From Adiantum capillus-veneris (Eukaryota > Streptophyta > Polypodiopsida > Polypodiales > Pteridaceae), in assembly GCA_014529385.2 (NCBI GenBank), contig CM043962.1:88377180-88441179 (forward strand): DNA of 64,000 bases, read 5' to 3'. The translations under genes were made by a program, and so were the position numbers. Positions 35,132-47,932 of the stretch are shown here, one piece after another (within the stretch, counting starts at the first letter, position 1; each line of letters starts with the position of its first letter). Below the pieces are notes generated by a model. That model was not told the origin of the DNA. It worked only from the letters and a program-made list of their open reading frames with translations, and searched no databases.

Positions 35132-37022
35132 GTAATCTTACAATTACTATTTCTATTAAAATTTTAAAAACCCGACTCTTTTTTTACAGGTTTAGGACTT
35201 TTTTTACCACAAACCCTGAAAAAAATATAAATGACAAGATGGTTTCAACCCCCCTCCCCCCTCTTTTGCCTTTATGGGAGTGTCCCTTAAAGCATAATTT
35301 GGACAAATGCCTTTCAAAGGCGCATTGAAAGTAAAAAAATACCCATAATACACTCGCAGACAACATTGAGTATTGTAGTAAATAATATTGAGTCGATCAA
35401 GGTGTTCACGCATGTCGCTTACAATGTATACCACACTTGGGAGCTCTATGCACACACATGTTGTATGATATTCTTCACCTCCTCTCTTCCACTCATTCTC
35501 ACTATGGAGCTTATGCGGCTGTCTCGTTGCTGGTAGCCTTATTGTGTTGTTCATGCCTATCTCATACAATGTAGATCACACACAATTGCCCTATGTACCC
35601 ACATACTACATAATGATGGTCTTCATCTCCTCTCAGTCCCCCTATGGGGCCGAGGTGACTGTTGCTTAAAACCTTACACTTTGGGAAAGGAGCTGACTGC
35701 TGGTCTACATCAATATCAAACCTCTATATAAAGGTGAGGATTGGCCATGAGCCCCTCACGTAGTCTCTTTGCATGGTGATTGTGTTGGTATAAAGAGAGA
35801 TTGAGAGTTTGTTTTGGAAGCTTGCCTACTGCCAGCTTGGTATATTTCACTGGTTTTTTTTCCAGGCGCTCTGGTTTTCATATAATTTAAATGGTTTGGC
35901 TTAGCAACCATATTAGTAAAAAACATGTCCGTTTTTAGCTCTGATTTTTTACGCAGGTGAGATGTTCACAGTAATTGAATGAACCTTGTTGTTAATCATA
36001 AAGGATACTTAAAAAAAGGGGTTTGTATGGAGTTATGACGGGTAGTTTTCACATAATGGGCATATTGTATGATTGGAATGGTATGGGTTTCCATACACCA
36101 AGGCATGAGCTAGCATTTTTTAAAATCTCTTGCCATCTCTTTTGATTTGGGGGGTAGTTTTCACATAATGGGCATATTGTATGATTGGAATGGTATGGGT
36201 TTCCATACACCAAGGCATGAGCTAGCATTTTTTAAAATCTCTTGCCATCTCTTTTGATTTGGGGTGACTGGCATTAGATAGTACTTGTTTACATCATGTA
36301 CATGCTTGGCATTATGCACATGGTTGTGGTCCCGCGCACTGACTCAAAATGATTAGGATTTTGTGATGCAAGGTTAGGCCACTAATGCCAATATAAGGCA
36401 ATGTACATATAAGGTGTAGCTACGTACTTACTAAGAAAGTTATGATAACTGGTTAAGGGGCTGAGCCCAACAAGCTTGAGATTGCATTCTAATGTCAAGT
36501 TTTTTTTTTTTTTGGAAGAGTTACTAGCATAATCATGGTGTCACATTGATGGTAAAATGTGATATATATTATGAGTCACATTGCATTCTAGGATGGAGAT
36601 GCCGTGATAAAAACAATCTGGATTTCATGGCTTAAGACATGGCTTACCTACACTAGATTGAGCAAATTTTGGAAATTTTTTACTCAAACTTAATGTAGAG
36701 GAGTTGATTTGTTTGGCTGAGTGCTTTTTTGGCTAAGCCAAGTAACTAATAGATTGTTTAAAAGCATAGAAAGAGGTGTTTTTTGAGGGATTTACCTAAA
36801 TCTGAGAGCAGAAGTTACTATGTTTTGACTAATGGTTCTAAAGATGGAAGTACAAAAGAGATATACCACATTTACCGGATTATTTTAGTATAGTTATCTG
36901 ACTAAATAAAAGAAAAGTTATCTAAAATCTTGAAGGAGAATTTTAAAAAATTCTTGAAGGAAAATAAACATTAAACTAAAGGTGGTACTAAGTCACTTGA
37001 TCAGAAGGGGTGGTGGCCTTCT

Positions 37023-37025
<3 letters not shown>
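35132..37025. other. No recognisable gene
   Basis: Apart from the duplication at 36,041-36,264, I see only short unsupported frames. Confidence 0.5.
36041..36264. repeat. Perfect 112-bp tandem duplication
   Basis: GGTAGTTTTCACATAATGGG begins at 36,041 and again at 36,153, and the two 112-bp copies are identical as read. Either a recent duplication or an assembly artefact. Confidence 0.92.

Positions 37026-37096
<71 letters not shown>
37026..37096. repeat. (CT)n microsatellite
   Basis: About 35 CT units. Confidence 0.97.
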
Positions 37097-37097
<1 letters not shown>

Positions 37098-37225
37098 GCT
37101 TCGGACATAAGACCTGCTCTTCTTTCCATTGATCATCATTTTGGTGTTTGTGGATTGTTTTGAACACTCGTGTCAGGTGTTTAGTATGATCTTCTTTGGT
37201 GTCAGATGTTCTTTATGCCCCTGTT

Positions 37226-37775
37226 CAGCCTTGCACTGAGCACAACAACAACAACAACCTTGCTTTACATGCTACCCTTTCATGTGTTTGACCAGGTGGA
37301 TCGTGTCGGTCTTATGCGTTGAGCACATAAGACCGCCAACGACCCAACCGCTACTCTATAGCGGTGTATGTTGATGTGGTGGCACAATTTTGGGTGTTGG
37401 TGGAGACGCTAATCCAAATTCCATGAAAATAAGCGCATCACTTGTCATTTACCTCAAGACAACAACGACATCCTTGCTTTACACACTACCCACCATTAGA
37501 CCGCTGCTCTTTCATGCATTTGACCAAGTGGATTGTGTTGGTCTTATGCACTGAGCATATAAGACCTCCAACCACCCACCAACCGCCACTCTATAGCAGT
37601 GTCTGTTGATGTGGCAGCACAATTTTGGGTGACGGGGTGCAAAATCAACCTAAATTCCATGAAAAGAAATGCATCGTTTTTCATTCTACCTTGGCACAAT
37701 AGCAATAGCCTTGCTTTACATGCTACGCTCCATTAGAGTGCTGCTCTTTCATACGTTTGACCCGTTGGATCGTGC
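37226..37775. repeat. Degenerate tandem repeat, unit about 213-236 bp
   Basis: CCTTGCTTTACA(T/C)(G/A)CTAC occurs at about 37,258, 37,472 and 37,708. Each is followed by a TTGACC..GTGGAT(C/T)GTG block, and the first two by CTCTATAGC(G/A)GTGT and ATTCCATGAAAA. Two full units and one partial. Confidence 0.85.
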
Positions 37776-38675
37776 CATAGAGGTAGCATCTCTCTGGAGA
37801 GAGAGAAAGAGAGATAAAGTTAAATTGGCAAACAGAAGTTATATGGAGTGTGTGATGAGAGTCTATCACTCCTTTGATGGAGAGATCTTTTTGCATAAGA
37901 TTAGGGAATCCAATGCAAACTTAATAGAGAGTGCTTTTTCAATAGTTTTTCTAGATAGTACATTCTCCAAAAAAAGCTCCCCCCAATCCCCTACTCTGTT
38001 ACCACCATGCACCAAGCTAGACCACAAACTTGAAGACGAACCACAAATATGCACACCGTACCATCGCAACCTTACGTCATTGTGGATGAGGAAGAACTAG
38101 TGGAACCACAAACAAAGCTCCACCATGATCGACTGCAAACAAAGAAGTTGCCACCATGCACCCTCGTCTACCACCTGGAGCTGCATGCCCGCCCCACATC
38201 CTGCCGGACACCACAGATGCAGCAAGACAGAATGAAGGACCAATCAAAATAGGGCGAGTAGATTTGCATCCAGTAGGAGCACGGCCAGCACCCAGCCCTT
38301 ATCACAAAAATATGACGGACCCTAAGAGGGCAAGATATCCTCCATGCAAGCAAGGGCAGTTGGGTGTCCACACCCATGACCATCCCTGTCCATCATCATT
38401 ACGCCACACTTGCATGGAAGAACTGCACAATAGGACCGTCGAGCCACTGTGCCAGGCCAGATCGACCCCTGGGTTGCCCACCTAAGAGGCCCCCTCCTCG
38501 ATGTAGGCGCACTGGAGCTACCAAGCTCGCACAGATGTCAAAATTAATAATAAATAGCAACGGAGCTCAAATGGAAAAACTGAAGACATGGTGGTGATAA
38601 AAAAGACAAGGCGGATAGTGTGAGCCCTCCCCTTCTCTCGACACATAGAGGAGGCTAACTTGATCTTCTAAAATT

Positions 38676-39075
38676 TTACACAAACTAGACAATGTAAAAT
38701 TTGATACATAAATTATGCAGATTGACATAAAGAAAATTTACACAAAGTAGGTGTCCCCAATTTTGGGGTCATTAGTTTCCTTGGAATCTGGGGAGATGCA
38801 CTTAGGCTTTGAGGAGAAAAAAAGAAGTTATGGCACGTGGAGAGAGAGAGAGAGAGAGAGAGGGTGGACATGCCATGTGTCGACGAGCGCAAGGAGGGGG
38901 AGAGAGAGAGAGAGAGAGAGAGATTTTCTCTGCATCGGACGCGATGCGGTCTCTTTCGCTCGTTCCTCTGTCGGCATTGCCACTCAGGCTGGCAGACTGA
39001 TATGTAAATTATGTAGATTGACATGAATAACCACTCAACTTTGCTAGTTATATGTTTCTAGGCCTAGTTTGACCA
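38676..39075 (+). repeat. Third, broken copy of the arm A/B 3' region
   Basis: ACACAAACTAGACAATGTAAAATTT (38,680, abbreviated) matches 34,600, and TTGCTAGTTATATGTTTCTAGGCCTAG (near 39,040, abbreviated) matches 34,627-34,660. Between them lies unrelated sequence with two (GA)n tracts and a near-duplicate of AAATTATG.AGATTGACAT (38,708 and 39,006), which flanks the insert. No copy of the small ORF is present. Confidence 0.6.
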
Positions 39076-39195
39076 TGGCTCAACAACGGATTATGCTATA
39101 AATGCCCTACCTAATGTCTTGTTATTTAAGGACTTCTTTTTTAATGCTTTTATAAAAAAAGGTAGGTTTAATAAACATAAGTACATAAATATATA

Positions 39196-39285
39196 TGTGT
39201 GTGTGTGTGTGTGTGTGATTTTTTGACTATGTACATCCTCAGTGGAGGGAGTGAGGGAATGGGATTTTTTTTCATTGTACTTGAT

Positions 39286-39317
<32 letters not shown>

Positions 39318-39326
39318 CACGCGCGC
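39196..39326. repeat. (GT)n tracts, second ending in alternating GC
   Basis: (TG)n at about 39,196-39,219 and 39,285-39,326. The second ends GCGCGCGCACGCGCGC, a run of alternating purine-pyrimidine. Confidence 0.92.
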
Positions 39327-39822
39327 ATGCAGCAAAAAACAGTCTAGAGCTTCCAAGCCCACAAACCCCCTTTTGTGAAGGCGAATGCTGAGATGATCAT
39401 GGTGGATGAAAAGGAACAGAAATAGTGTGCCAAATGAAGCCCCCAACAAATCTGGCAAGATAATAACAACTCTACATGGGGCACGTATCATGCCATCATA
39501 TGGAAACACATAAACACTCTCCCATGCATACTGCAATAAGTTACTTCTCCGCTGTGCATTCTGCAATATGCTAGTGCTCACTTACATGCCCTTGCTGCCC
39601 CTCTCACTCAAGTAGGTAGAACATTTCGCAGTCAAACAAGAAACAACAATCATAATGAACAATACATTGCCTACCTATCAAATGTCATTGCACTTCTAGT
39701 TCAAATAGAATTTGTACCAACAATCAGCTTTGCTGCATTAGCTCCACCGTGCATTCTGCAATAGGTTATTGCATTCTCTTCCCCTCTTGCTTCAAGACAT
39801 GTGAAGGTAGGTTTGAATTAGG

Positions 39823-40772
39823 CTAAAAGTAGAAGCATGCCATAAAGCCTGAACGACCCATGTAGGATGACAGTTGACTCCATGATCCATGCTCCACATC
39901 ATAGAGAAGGGGAGCATTGTAAATTCCTTCCTTATACTCATCCAGATAATCAATAGCCATCATACATATATTCCTTTCATCTATAGCAAAGGAGATGTCA
40001 CACCCACTAAGAAAATATGCATCGTATGGTTCAACATGCTCTCTGACACACCATAGAGCATACACCTACCTTCAGCACGTCCCTCGAAAGGATAAAAAAA
40101 CAAGTCAACATTGATGATGTCATTTCTTGTGATGATCGTGGGTTTAAGAATCTTCCAAGACCCGATCCTAGAATCATAAACTTGTGCTTTTGTAGGCCTT
40201 GGCTATAACAGACAAGGAGATAGCACTAGCATGTACAACATGCCATCTTGGTCATGATCCATGGACAAGCCAAAGCGCAAGGGCACAATGTCACACAAGC
40301 ATGGTGGCAATGCCTTCATGTGGCCTATAAGTGGGTTGAATACTATCAAAGTAAGCTGATCATCTAGGAATAATGCGAATGGATATGAAATCTTCTTCCA
40401 GTCTCCATGATGAAAGGGCACTGGAGACACATTGTAGACCATGCAGTAGATGAGGCCTCTAGCTGATGCTATTTGAAAGTTTCCAGCAAAATAGTCCCCA
40501 GTTATTTGCAGGCAAAAATGGAGGCGATGTGAATCAGTTTTGAGTGCGTCAAAAATGTGGCAAAAGAGATGAAGGGGGAAATCGAACCATCTACTGAGGG
40601 AGAGAATATAGGTGGTAAACTCTGCAGCACATAAGTTGGAGCAAGGAGCCTTCCTCGCCATTTGATGTTGCTCCAATTGATGATGTCCGAAAAGGATGTT
40701 TTGCATGACCTGAGGGGAGCAGAGCTAGGAGTTCCATGCCCGAGACACGCATATCAATTGATAGATGTAGGG
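39823..40772 (-). pseudogene. F-box/kelch-like protein remnant
   Basis: Read on the minus strand, the tail of an F-box motif (SRAWNS, stop, LCSPQVMQNILFGHHQ) is followed by an F-box-associated region: ARGLIYCMV, FALFLDDQLTLIVFNPLIGH, MKALPPCLCDIVPLRFGLSM, DHDQDGMLYMLV, then in shifted frames AQVYDSRIGSWKIL and the 80-codon stretch 40,065-39,823. NP(L)(I/T)G...LPP and VYDS..GSW are the usual signature of plant F-box proteins that recruit substrates to SCF ubiquitin ligases. At least one stop and two frameshifts show it is a pseudogene. Upstream, its first ~180 bp exist twice (see the duplication at 40,596-40,980). Confidence 0.65.
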
Positions 40773-40980
40773 GGAGGGCCAACAAACCATCGGCTGAGGG
40801 AGGGGATATAGGTGGTAAACTTCTTAGCAAATAAGTTGGATCTTGGGGCCTTCCTTGCCATTTGATGTTGCTACAATTGATGCTAGCATGAAAGGATGTT
40901 CTGCACAACCTAAGGCGAGTGGATCCACGAGTTCCATGTCGAGGACATGCATAGCAACTGATAGATGTAGGGCAAGGGAA
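40596..40980 (-). repeat. Tandem duplication of the F-box remnant 5' region
   Basis: GGATATAGGTGGTAAACT..., TTGCCATTTGATGTTGCT and CAACTGATAGATGTAGGG recur in 40,596-40,772 and 40,798-40,980. The copies have diverged clearly. Confidence 0.8.
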
Positions 40981-41532
40981 AAACATGGTAGGACATTGGT
41001 CAAAACAATGTGATTGGGTTGGACTAGATTTTTCTATGGCTCCTGCTCCTCCTCCTGACAATCCCCCCCCCCCCCCCCCCCCCCTCATCCACATGGGAGG
41101 GCTGCTAAAATCCCATCCTTATTTGTTCTTTGTGCCATGCTTGCCTTGCGGCTTTGGCACACCCTTTTCATTGGCCGTCCTATATCTCTTTAGTTGCTCC
41201 TTGTGATCTTGAGTGGTCATCCTCTTCGTTTGGTCTCTTTCTTTAGCCAAATCCTCCTCCTCTGCATCTAGGGTGTCGATCTGCAAAACATCCGCTTTGT
41301 GTGTCCCCTCTGTGCAGAGACAATGATCATTATTTGGCCTCACCTTTGTCCTGCTAGGAAGTTAGCTCCACTACACAGAGCCAATGATCCATGTTTGTGA
41401 TGAGGTATTGAACTTCCATGGAGCTTTTCTTGTCTACTCACCATACATACATTACTATAGGAGATTTTGGCATATGAGATTCCATCCTTTCCTTCTGATT
41501 CTAACCTTTGCATTTCTTTTAATCCATTATTG

Positions 41533-41841
<309 letters not shown>

Positions 41842-42985
41842 GGGCGTCCACTCCTTTTCCAAAATTGACTCACCACCTATTTGTGCACCATCCCTTTTCC
41901 AACTTCTCTATCCAACGAAAAGCAGCCAGGTGGAGTGCCTCTCCTTGCAACGTTTCCAAAATCGCTCTTAGACAATCATGGTAAATATCAAACTTTGTAA
42001 AGATAATTTTCAAGATGTCTTGGATATAATCAAAGTATTCAAGTTGGCCAATTTGTGTATTCTCATCCCTGGCACTTTCAACTTTCTTGAACAAAGCTTG
42101 CCTTGGCACCACTGTCAAAGATGACCCCTTGTTTTTATCTATCCGTTGCACTCTAAAGCATCACCCATGCGACCACAATGCTCCATATTTATGATACTAG
42201 TGGCACATAAAACAATTTCAAACTCACATTGCATATGTTTTTATGTCGTTTAAGAAAAAATGAGGTACAATACTTACATGCCAATTGTATCCCCTCAACA
42301 TCTCCTCTTTCTCTTCAGTGATCAATGCTCCATTTTTCTTTGCCTTTGATATTTTTGCATTGATCCAGTGTCCAATAGAAAAGTCTAGCATTTTTTGAAG
42401 GTGATCTGGAAAGAGAGATTTCTAGTGATATGATTGTGCTTGAATTGCATCTTATCAGTCAAACATTATTGCTTTTCCACTTCATATTTATCAATTCACT
42501 TTTGCATGACTTTTGAAGTGAGAAGACAAAATCACATAACCTTTTCACACTTTTTGACATTCATCCTCCTCATGATGCCCTATCCATGTGACTCCTCCCT
42601 AGTTACCTTGGCGTTTGTCTCGAAAGTCCACCATCAAGGCATCCATGGGTCAATTGAACCCAAGAACTCACTAACAAAAACAAGTGACTCCTGCACGAGC
42701 CATCCTTTGGCTATGCTTCCTCAGGGCGAGCCCTTTGACAAGCAACCCTTTTAAACGTCTTCATAATCTCTCCAAGAAGAACATCCACCTGTAATGGACC
42801 ATTCCAACTATTGCAACTTCATCAACCACATGCACAAGTAAATGCATCTGGATAGTAAGGATGTTGGTTGGAAAATACTTCTCCACCATACACATTGCAT
42901 CTATAGAATTTAAGAAAGCTGCATCTATGTTATCCCTGGTTTGATTGAGTTCTATATAGATGCACCTAAGGGTACATACTCGTTT

Positions 42986-43008
42986 GGGGGGGGGGGGGGG
43001 GGGGGGGG
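42986..43008. repeat. Poly-G tract
   Basis: About 22 G. The flanking 42,000-43,000 stretch has no supported gene. Confidence 0.9.
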
Positions 43009-43107
43009 CGTCACTTAATAGTTATGGGACTATCACGTGAGTGCAACAAAAGAGGTAATTAAATTTTATTTATTTTCACATTTTCAATTACAAAAGGGTA
43101 TTGTAAA

Positions 43108-44137
43108 ATGGAATTGGGAAAAAAAATTACAGATGGAATAGGAAAAGGGTGTTTCTTATTAGTCAAAAATTCACAAATAAGGAATTTCAAAAATAATCAA
43201 AAATTCACAGATAAGGAGTGCACATTGACTTATGTTGATGTTCAGGACATAGATATTGATGAGAGAAAACCATATGACATTTTGAGCCAGCCATGAGCCT
43301 TGTAATATCCTTGTTAGAGATCCTTATGGTAGGATTTATAGGGACACAAATGGTACTAGATATTCCATAATGATTAGATTTTCCTATTCTCCATGGCATG
43401 GCCAGGATCCTATGGTGATGGCCACAGAGAGTCCACAAACACCTACTAGACAGACTTCCCCTACTAGTAGGTCACTTCCCAAATCTCCATCACATAGAAA
43501 TCTTTTGCCTCAGAGCATAATTGATTTGAGATCTAGAGTAAATGAGATGAATTCCCAGATTAACACACACATTGATTATATAAGAGATCACTACCATAGA
43601 GCCACCTAGAGTGACTATTCTAGACGTCATTGTTTCACATCTCTAAGCTTCATGGGAGATGACAAAGCTCCATTACCAAAAGGAACAACAGTAGCAAGTC
43701 AAGAATGGCCTACAACGACAACCAATGACAAATTCCGCAAGAGAGTCATCAACAATAATCAAAAGTAGCTCACACAATGCTTCAATGTTGGTGACCTATT
43801 GCAGACAACTCAAAATGCAGTGTACATGGAAAGAAAACCCATCACAAAGTCCACGCCACAAAGAGGTTCAGTTCTACAAACTCAAAAACATGAAAATCTC
43901 TTTGCACGGTGGCCAAGACTGGCAACAAAGAGAAGACTGCAAAATGAGAAGAAAAGTTGCCTCGATAATCAAAGATCAAATCACGTATCAACAACATGGT
44001 AAATATGAAGTACCCAAGGAAGGGGGGTGCGTCATCAACAACAAAGCACTTCCCAAACAAAAGATCAACCTTGAAGACAAAGCTGAGCACAACCTTATGG
44101 CAAGACTGCACATGGTCGTGTCAAGGGATGACACGAG
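43108..44137 (+). pseudogene. Retrotransposon C-terminal coding remnant
   Basis: Broken frames, the longest from 43,725 (138 codons) ending ...LHMVVSRDDTS and a TAG, lead straight to a polypurine tract and LTR start. I cannot assign the protein to a domain; the composition is polar and basic. The position just before the tract suggests the end of an element's last ORF. Confidence 0.4.
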
Positions 44138-44139
44138 CT

Positions 44140-44542
44140 AGGATGGGGGGAATGTTTGAGGATTGATTGAATAGCCACCCACTTGGCTGAAAACATAGCC
44201 GGACACCACATTTGTAGTTTATTATTTTGTTGAGCTAGTGTAGTGATACTCGACGTAAATCCTGATCCTAGAGTAGCAGGTCAATTACCTTAGTTGTAAT
44301 TCTACCATGACAATTATAAAGGTCTGTGTGAGCCGGCCACCACTGGCCATTTAGAATGCCCTAGGTATAAATGTCAATAACCTTAATGTGAAAGGAGGCT
44401 TATCTTTAGAGAAGAAAGAGATCTATTGTTCGTAAGCTCAAGCTACAAAGGTGCTCCAACTTGTAATCATCGCAACTAATGACTGGGTAGTCCAATTTCA
44501 ATTTTGAAACTTGCATTGTGTTCCTCTCTCTTTGCTCTTTCA
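44140..44542 (+). mobile_element. Polypurine tract and candidate 3' LTR (390 bp)
   Basis: AGGATGGGGGGAA (44,140-44,152) is followed by TGTTTGAGGATTGATTG at 44,153. A TATA-like box TATAAAT is at 44,366-44,372, and the block plausibly ends CTCTTTCA at 44,542. I found no matching 5' LTR in the window, so the left part of the element is lost or lies beyond recognition. Confidence 0.5.
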
Positions 44543-44974
44543 ATTAAGGGTGGATGCATGAATAGGTGGCCCAGTTTTAACCGGTTGAAAGTTGCTTTTG
44601 GAGGCTTAAAATTTAGGGGGTCTGAAACTGGTGTTATGGGCAAGAATTGTTTGAATTAAATAATCGTGTGGAGGATACAAAAATATTATTAATCATGTGG
44701 AGGATTCAAAAACATGTGTGGAGCCCACGTCAGACGAATGTTCAGTCGAATGTTTGCATGACTGTACTTCTCCATATCTCTGTGCCTTTCTCCTTCTTCA
44801 CCTTTCTCAGTTCACTCTATAGCCCCCTGTGCACGCTTCTTATCCTTTGCTATGGATAGCAACCTCTCTCTGTCTCTCTCTGTGTTGTGTACAGCGGACC
44901 TGTATGTGTAGTAGAGTATTGAGGTGTGGATATATTGAGTAATGAATATGGATTTATTCTTTTCAGAGATAGAA

Positions 44975-47746
44975 GTTACAGCCTCCTCCCAAAATCAGCC
45001 GCTTTGTTCACCCCAAGGATGTGGAGGTGCCATTAAAGGCATTCTGCACGACAAAGGAGGATTTTCACAGGGAATATGGGTTAAGTCTCGAGGGGCAAGA
45101 TGTTAGGAAGTTGACAGATGCAGATGTGCCCATATCCGTCTGGATGAAAGTTTTCACGTGTCTTCCAGTGAAGGAGAAAAAAGTGCCGATAAAAAAAGCA
45201 ACGCCGTATCACTACAAGGCACTCTACCATCTCTACAAGCAGGTGTATCAATCCAAACCACGAAACTATCTGCTGGGAGTCAAGTTTGCATGCGGATATG
45301 TTTATTTCGTATGCACAGGTCTGGTAAAGTGGGCTGAATTTGCATCTGAAGTGGTGAATAATATGACCAATGAAGGTCACTTAGATAGGAAAAGAGAACA
45401 ATGGAAGTTAGAGACTTCCCAAGTATCCACAGGAACCCTAAGTGGTTCTGCCATCTTGTTAGTAAATACCCCATCTAGAAGTACACCAAGCGAAAGTGGA
45501 CTTTTTGCAACTACTCAGTCTGCGTTTAGTGTTGAAGTATCCACTTCCTTGAAAGAACTACTTGTTGAGGTTAGAAAATCTCATGACAATGTATCAGCCG
45601 AGTGTCAGAAGGCTAAGGATTCTGTGGTGAAATCTGTTGCTGATGTGCACCTTTGCGAGGGTTCCCTTGACACCATGCAAATGCACTTCCCAGACAATGC
45701 CAATGTACCAATAGGCTTGCTTGACAGCCTCCAAGAAAAAATTGACCAAGAAAAAGCCACCCTACAACAGGCACAGGTATGCTTTTAACTCCATTTGATT
45801 GTAGTATAATACCTGCAAAGTACTGGTTTGGATGTAAAATATACTATAGTCTATATACTGTTGTGGAATGATTACACAATAATAACTATAAAGTAGATTG
45901 ATTACTATAAATAATGGTAACATACCTGTAAAGTAACGGTTGCAATATCGGTATTGGTATTCTATTGATGAACATGTTACTATAAGTTCTATCAATGATC
46001 ACAATAACGGTAAGAAAGCAACATAATACAGGTATAACAACAAAATAATACCGATATAGTAACAAAACAAAACAGTAATTTTAACACTAAAGTAACGGTA
46101 TGATTATAATAACCATATTGTACTGAAACTCTAATAGTGAAAATGGTATTATAAGTTTTACAATACCGGTATTATGGCTCTATCATACTGGGATGGGTAG
46201 AATGGGGTACCACAAAACCGAATAATAAAAAAACATAATAGTATGACAATAACATCAATTCGGTAAGGGTAGATGACAATACCAATAAGATGTTATCATA
46301 CCGGTATAATCCTACCGGTATGATTACATCCTAACGGTATGATTAAATCCTACCGGTATGATTACATCTTACCGGTATGGTTATATCCTATCGGTATGAT
46401 TATATCCTACCGCTATGGTTACATCCGACCGATATGGTTGGATCCGACCAGTATGATTACACCCTAACGGTATGATAAAATTCAATCGGTTTGATGTTAT
46501 CCTTCCGGTATAATGTTATCCTACCGATATGATGTTACCGGATGTTATCCTATCAGTATGATGTTATACTATCCAGTATAATAACATCATACCGGTGGGA
46601 TAACATCATACCGGCAGGATGTAATCATACCGGTATGATAACATTATTATACTGATCTTCAAGCATTCATACCGATTTTATACCTGTTTGACAGAGGTCT
46701 CTTGCCTACAGGAAGAATTATCCAAATGCTTGGAGCATGAGGAAACCTTTGGTCTCTGTGTCACGTTTGTGACAGACATGATTAGTCAACCAATGCTACC
46801 TGAAACCATAGTCTTGCCTGCACGAGTTTCAGCTCTTGGACAAAGTGTTGTTCTCATTGATGTGTGCAATGCTTGTGGTGTAAAAATTCATGATCACAAT
46901 CGCTCAAGCCATGTTGTTCTATTGCCTTGTTCACTTGCATACCATGCATTCTTCTATGCTCACTTGGCTGAGAAAGGAAAGTTCCTGCTTAAGGATTTCC
47001 CCGGAGTTATTTCTGCAGAAGACCAATCCCTTCTAAAGAAGAATCCAATTGAACCATGCCCAATAACAGGTGAGAAAATTGTTTCAACGGGTAAGAAACA
47101 CACCATTGTTTTAATCGGGTGGTTGATTTTTGTCTTCTCTGATGTTTTTTCAGAGTCAAGCTGCTTTAGAACTACTGCCGGTAAAGACACAGGGAACGAT
47201 GCAGTGACGCCTACATACAAGACACCTGTGGAGGTTTTGCTTGATGAAAGTGTCCCTGGTAATGCTGAGAAACCTGTTTTGGAAACAACAAAAGAAGAAC
47301 AAAACTTTGAGGTAAAGGAGCAGAGTACGACTGGTGCTGAAGGGAAAACCCATAATGAGGAAGATGATGTGTTGCTAGACACTGGCGTGCGGGTGACAAG
47401 ATCAAAGACCCTGAGAAAACGAGGCCAACGTGGAAAGAGTAAGTTTTTTCATTGATTAAGGCTCTAATAAGTGATCTTTTGCTTCACAGCTTTCTAAAGC
47501 TGATGGTCGTGTAGATGTCAGGCTGGAGGGAAGTCCCGAGGAGACCCTTGCTCAGCATATGAGAAAGGCAAAAAAAAAAAAATCGAGAAGACTGCAGATG
47601 AGAAGCCTGAAATGGAGCAAAAAATAAAGGAAGAGGAAGAGACCCAGGGGCAGCCAGAAGAGGAGATGGACATAGAAGACACTAAGGAGATGCAAAATAC
47701 CGGCACAAGTTCTGACCCTAAACCCAGAGCCTGCAAAAGATTATAG
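44975..47746 (+). CDS. Multi-exon gene of unknown function
   Basis: Exon 1 (about 44,975-45,776) encodes PPPKISRFVHPKDVEVPLKA, a compact region ending KWAEFASEVVNNM, then a Ser/Thr-rich linker and a helical end (DSLQEKIDQEKATLQQAQ). It ends at CACAG/GTATGC. Exon 2 begins after CTACAG at 46,712 and reads EELSKCLEHEETFGLCVTFV with a Cys/His cluster (DVCNACGVKIHDHNRSSH) and ends at 47,069. Exon 3 (47,154-47,437) follows an 84-bp intron; it is acidic with a basic end (VRVTRSKTLRKRGQRGK). Exon 4 (47,490-47,746) is Glu/Lys-rich. All junctions fit GT-AG. The frame breaks at an A13 run (47,570-47,582). I do not recognise the family. It may be a host gene or an accessory gene of the repeat-rich unit shared with the minus-strand gene downstream. 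Confidence 0.55.
46290..46690. repeat. Intronic minisatellite, 19-20 bp, core TACCGGTATGAT
   Basis: About 15 degenerate units of TACCGGTATGATTACATCC run to about 46,555, then the orientation flips (ATAACATCATACCGG) to about 46,650. Further TACCGG motifs are scattered from 46,050. All lie in intron 1 of the gene at 44,975-47,746. Confidence 0.85.
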
Positions 47747-47932
47747 TTTGCCCCCCGTATGTTTCTTTTTATGTAACCACTTCTGAAATTAATATTTTCT
47801 TTCCCATTCGACATCTCTTTCATCTTGTGCCTAATTTTTGAACATTGTGTATTTTTATTGTATGATTTCAATCTGTGGATATGTCCTAATTGCATATTTA
47901 AATTTGAGTCTTGTGTAATTTTGCATCTGCAG

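Noticed and set aside
37669-38100. 143-codon plus-strand ORF
   Set aside because: Its first third translates the tandem repeat at 37,226-37,775 and no motif is present.
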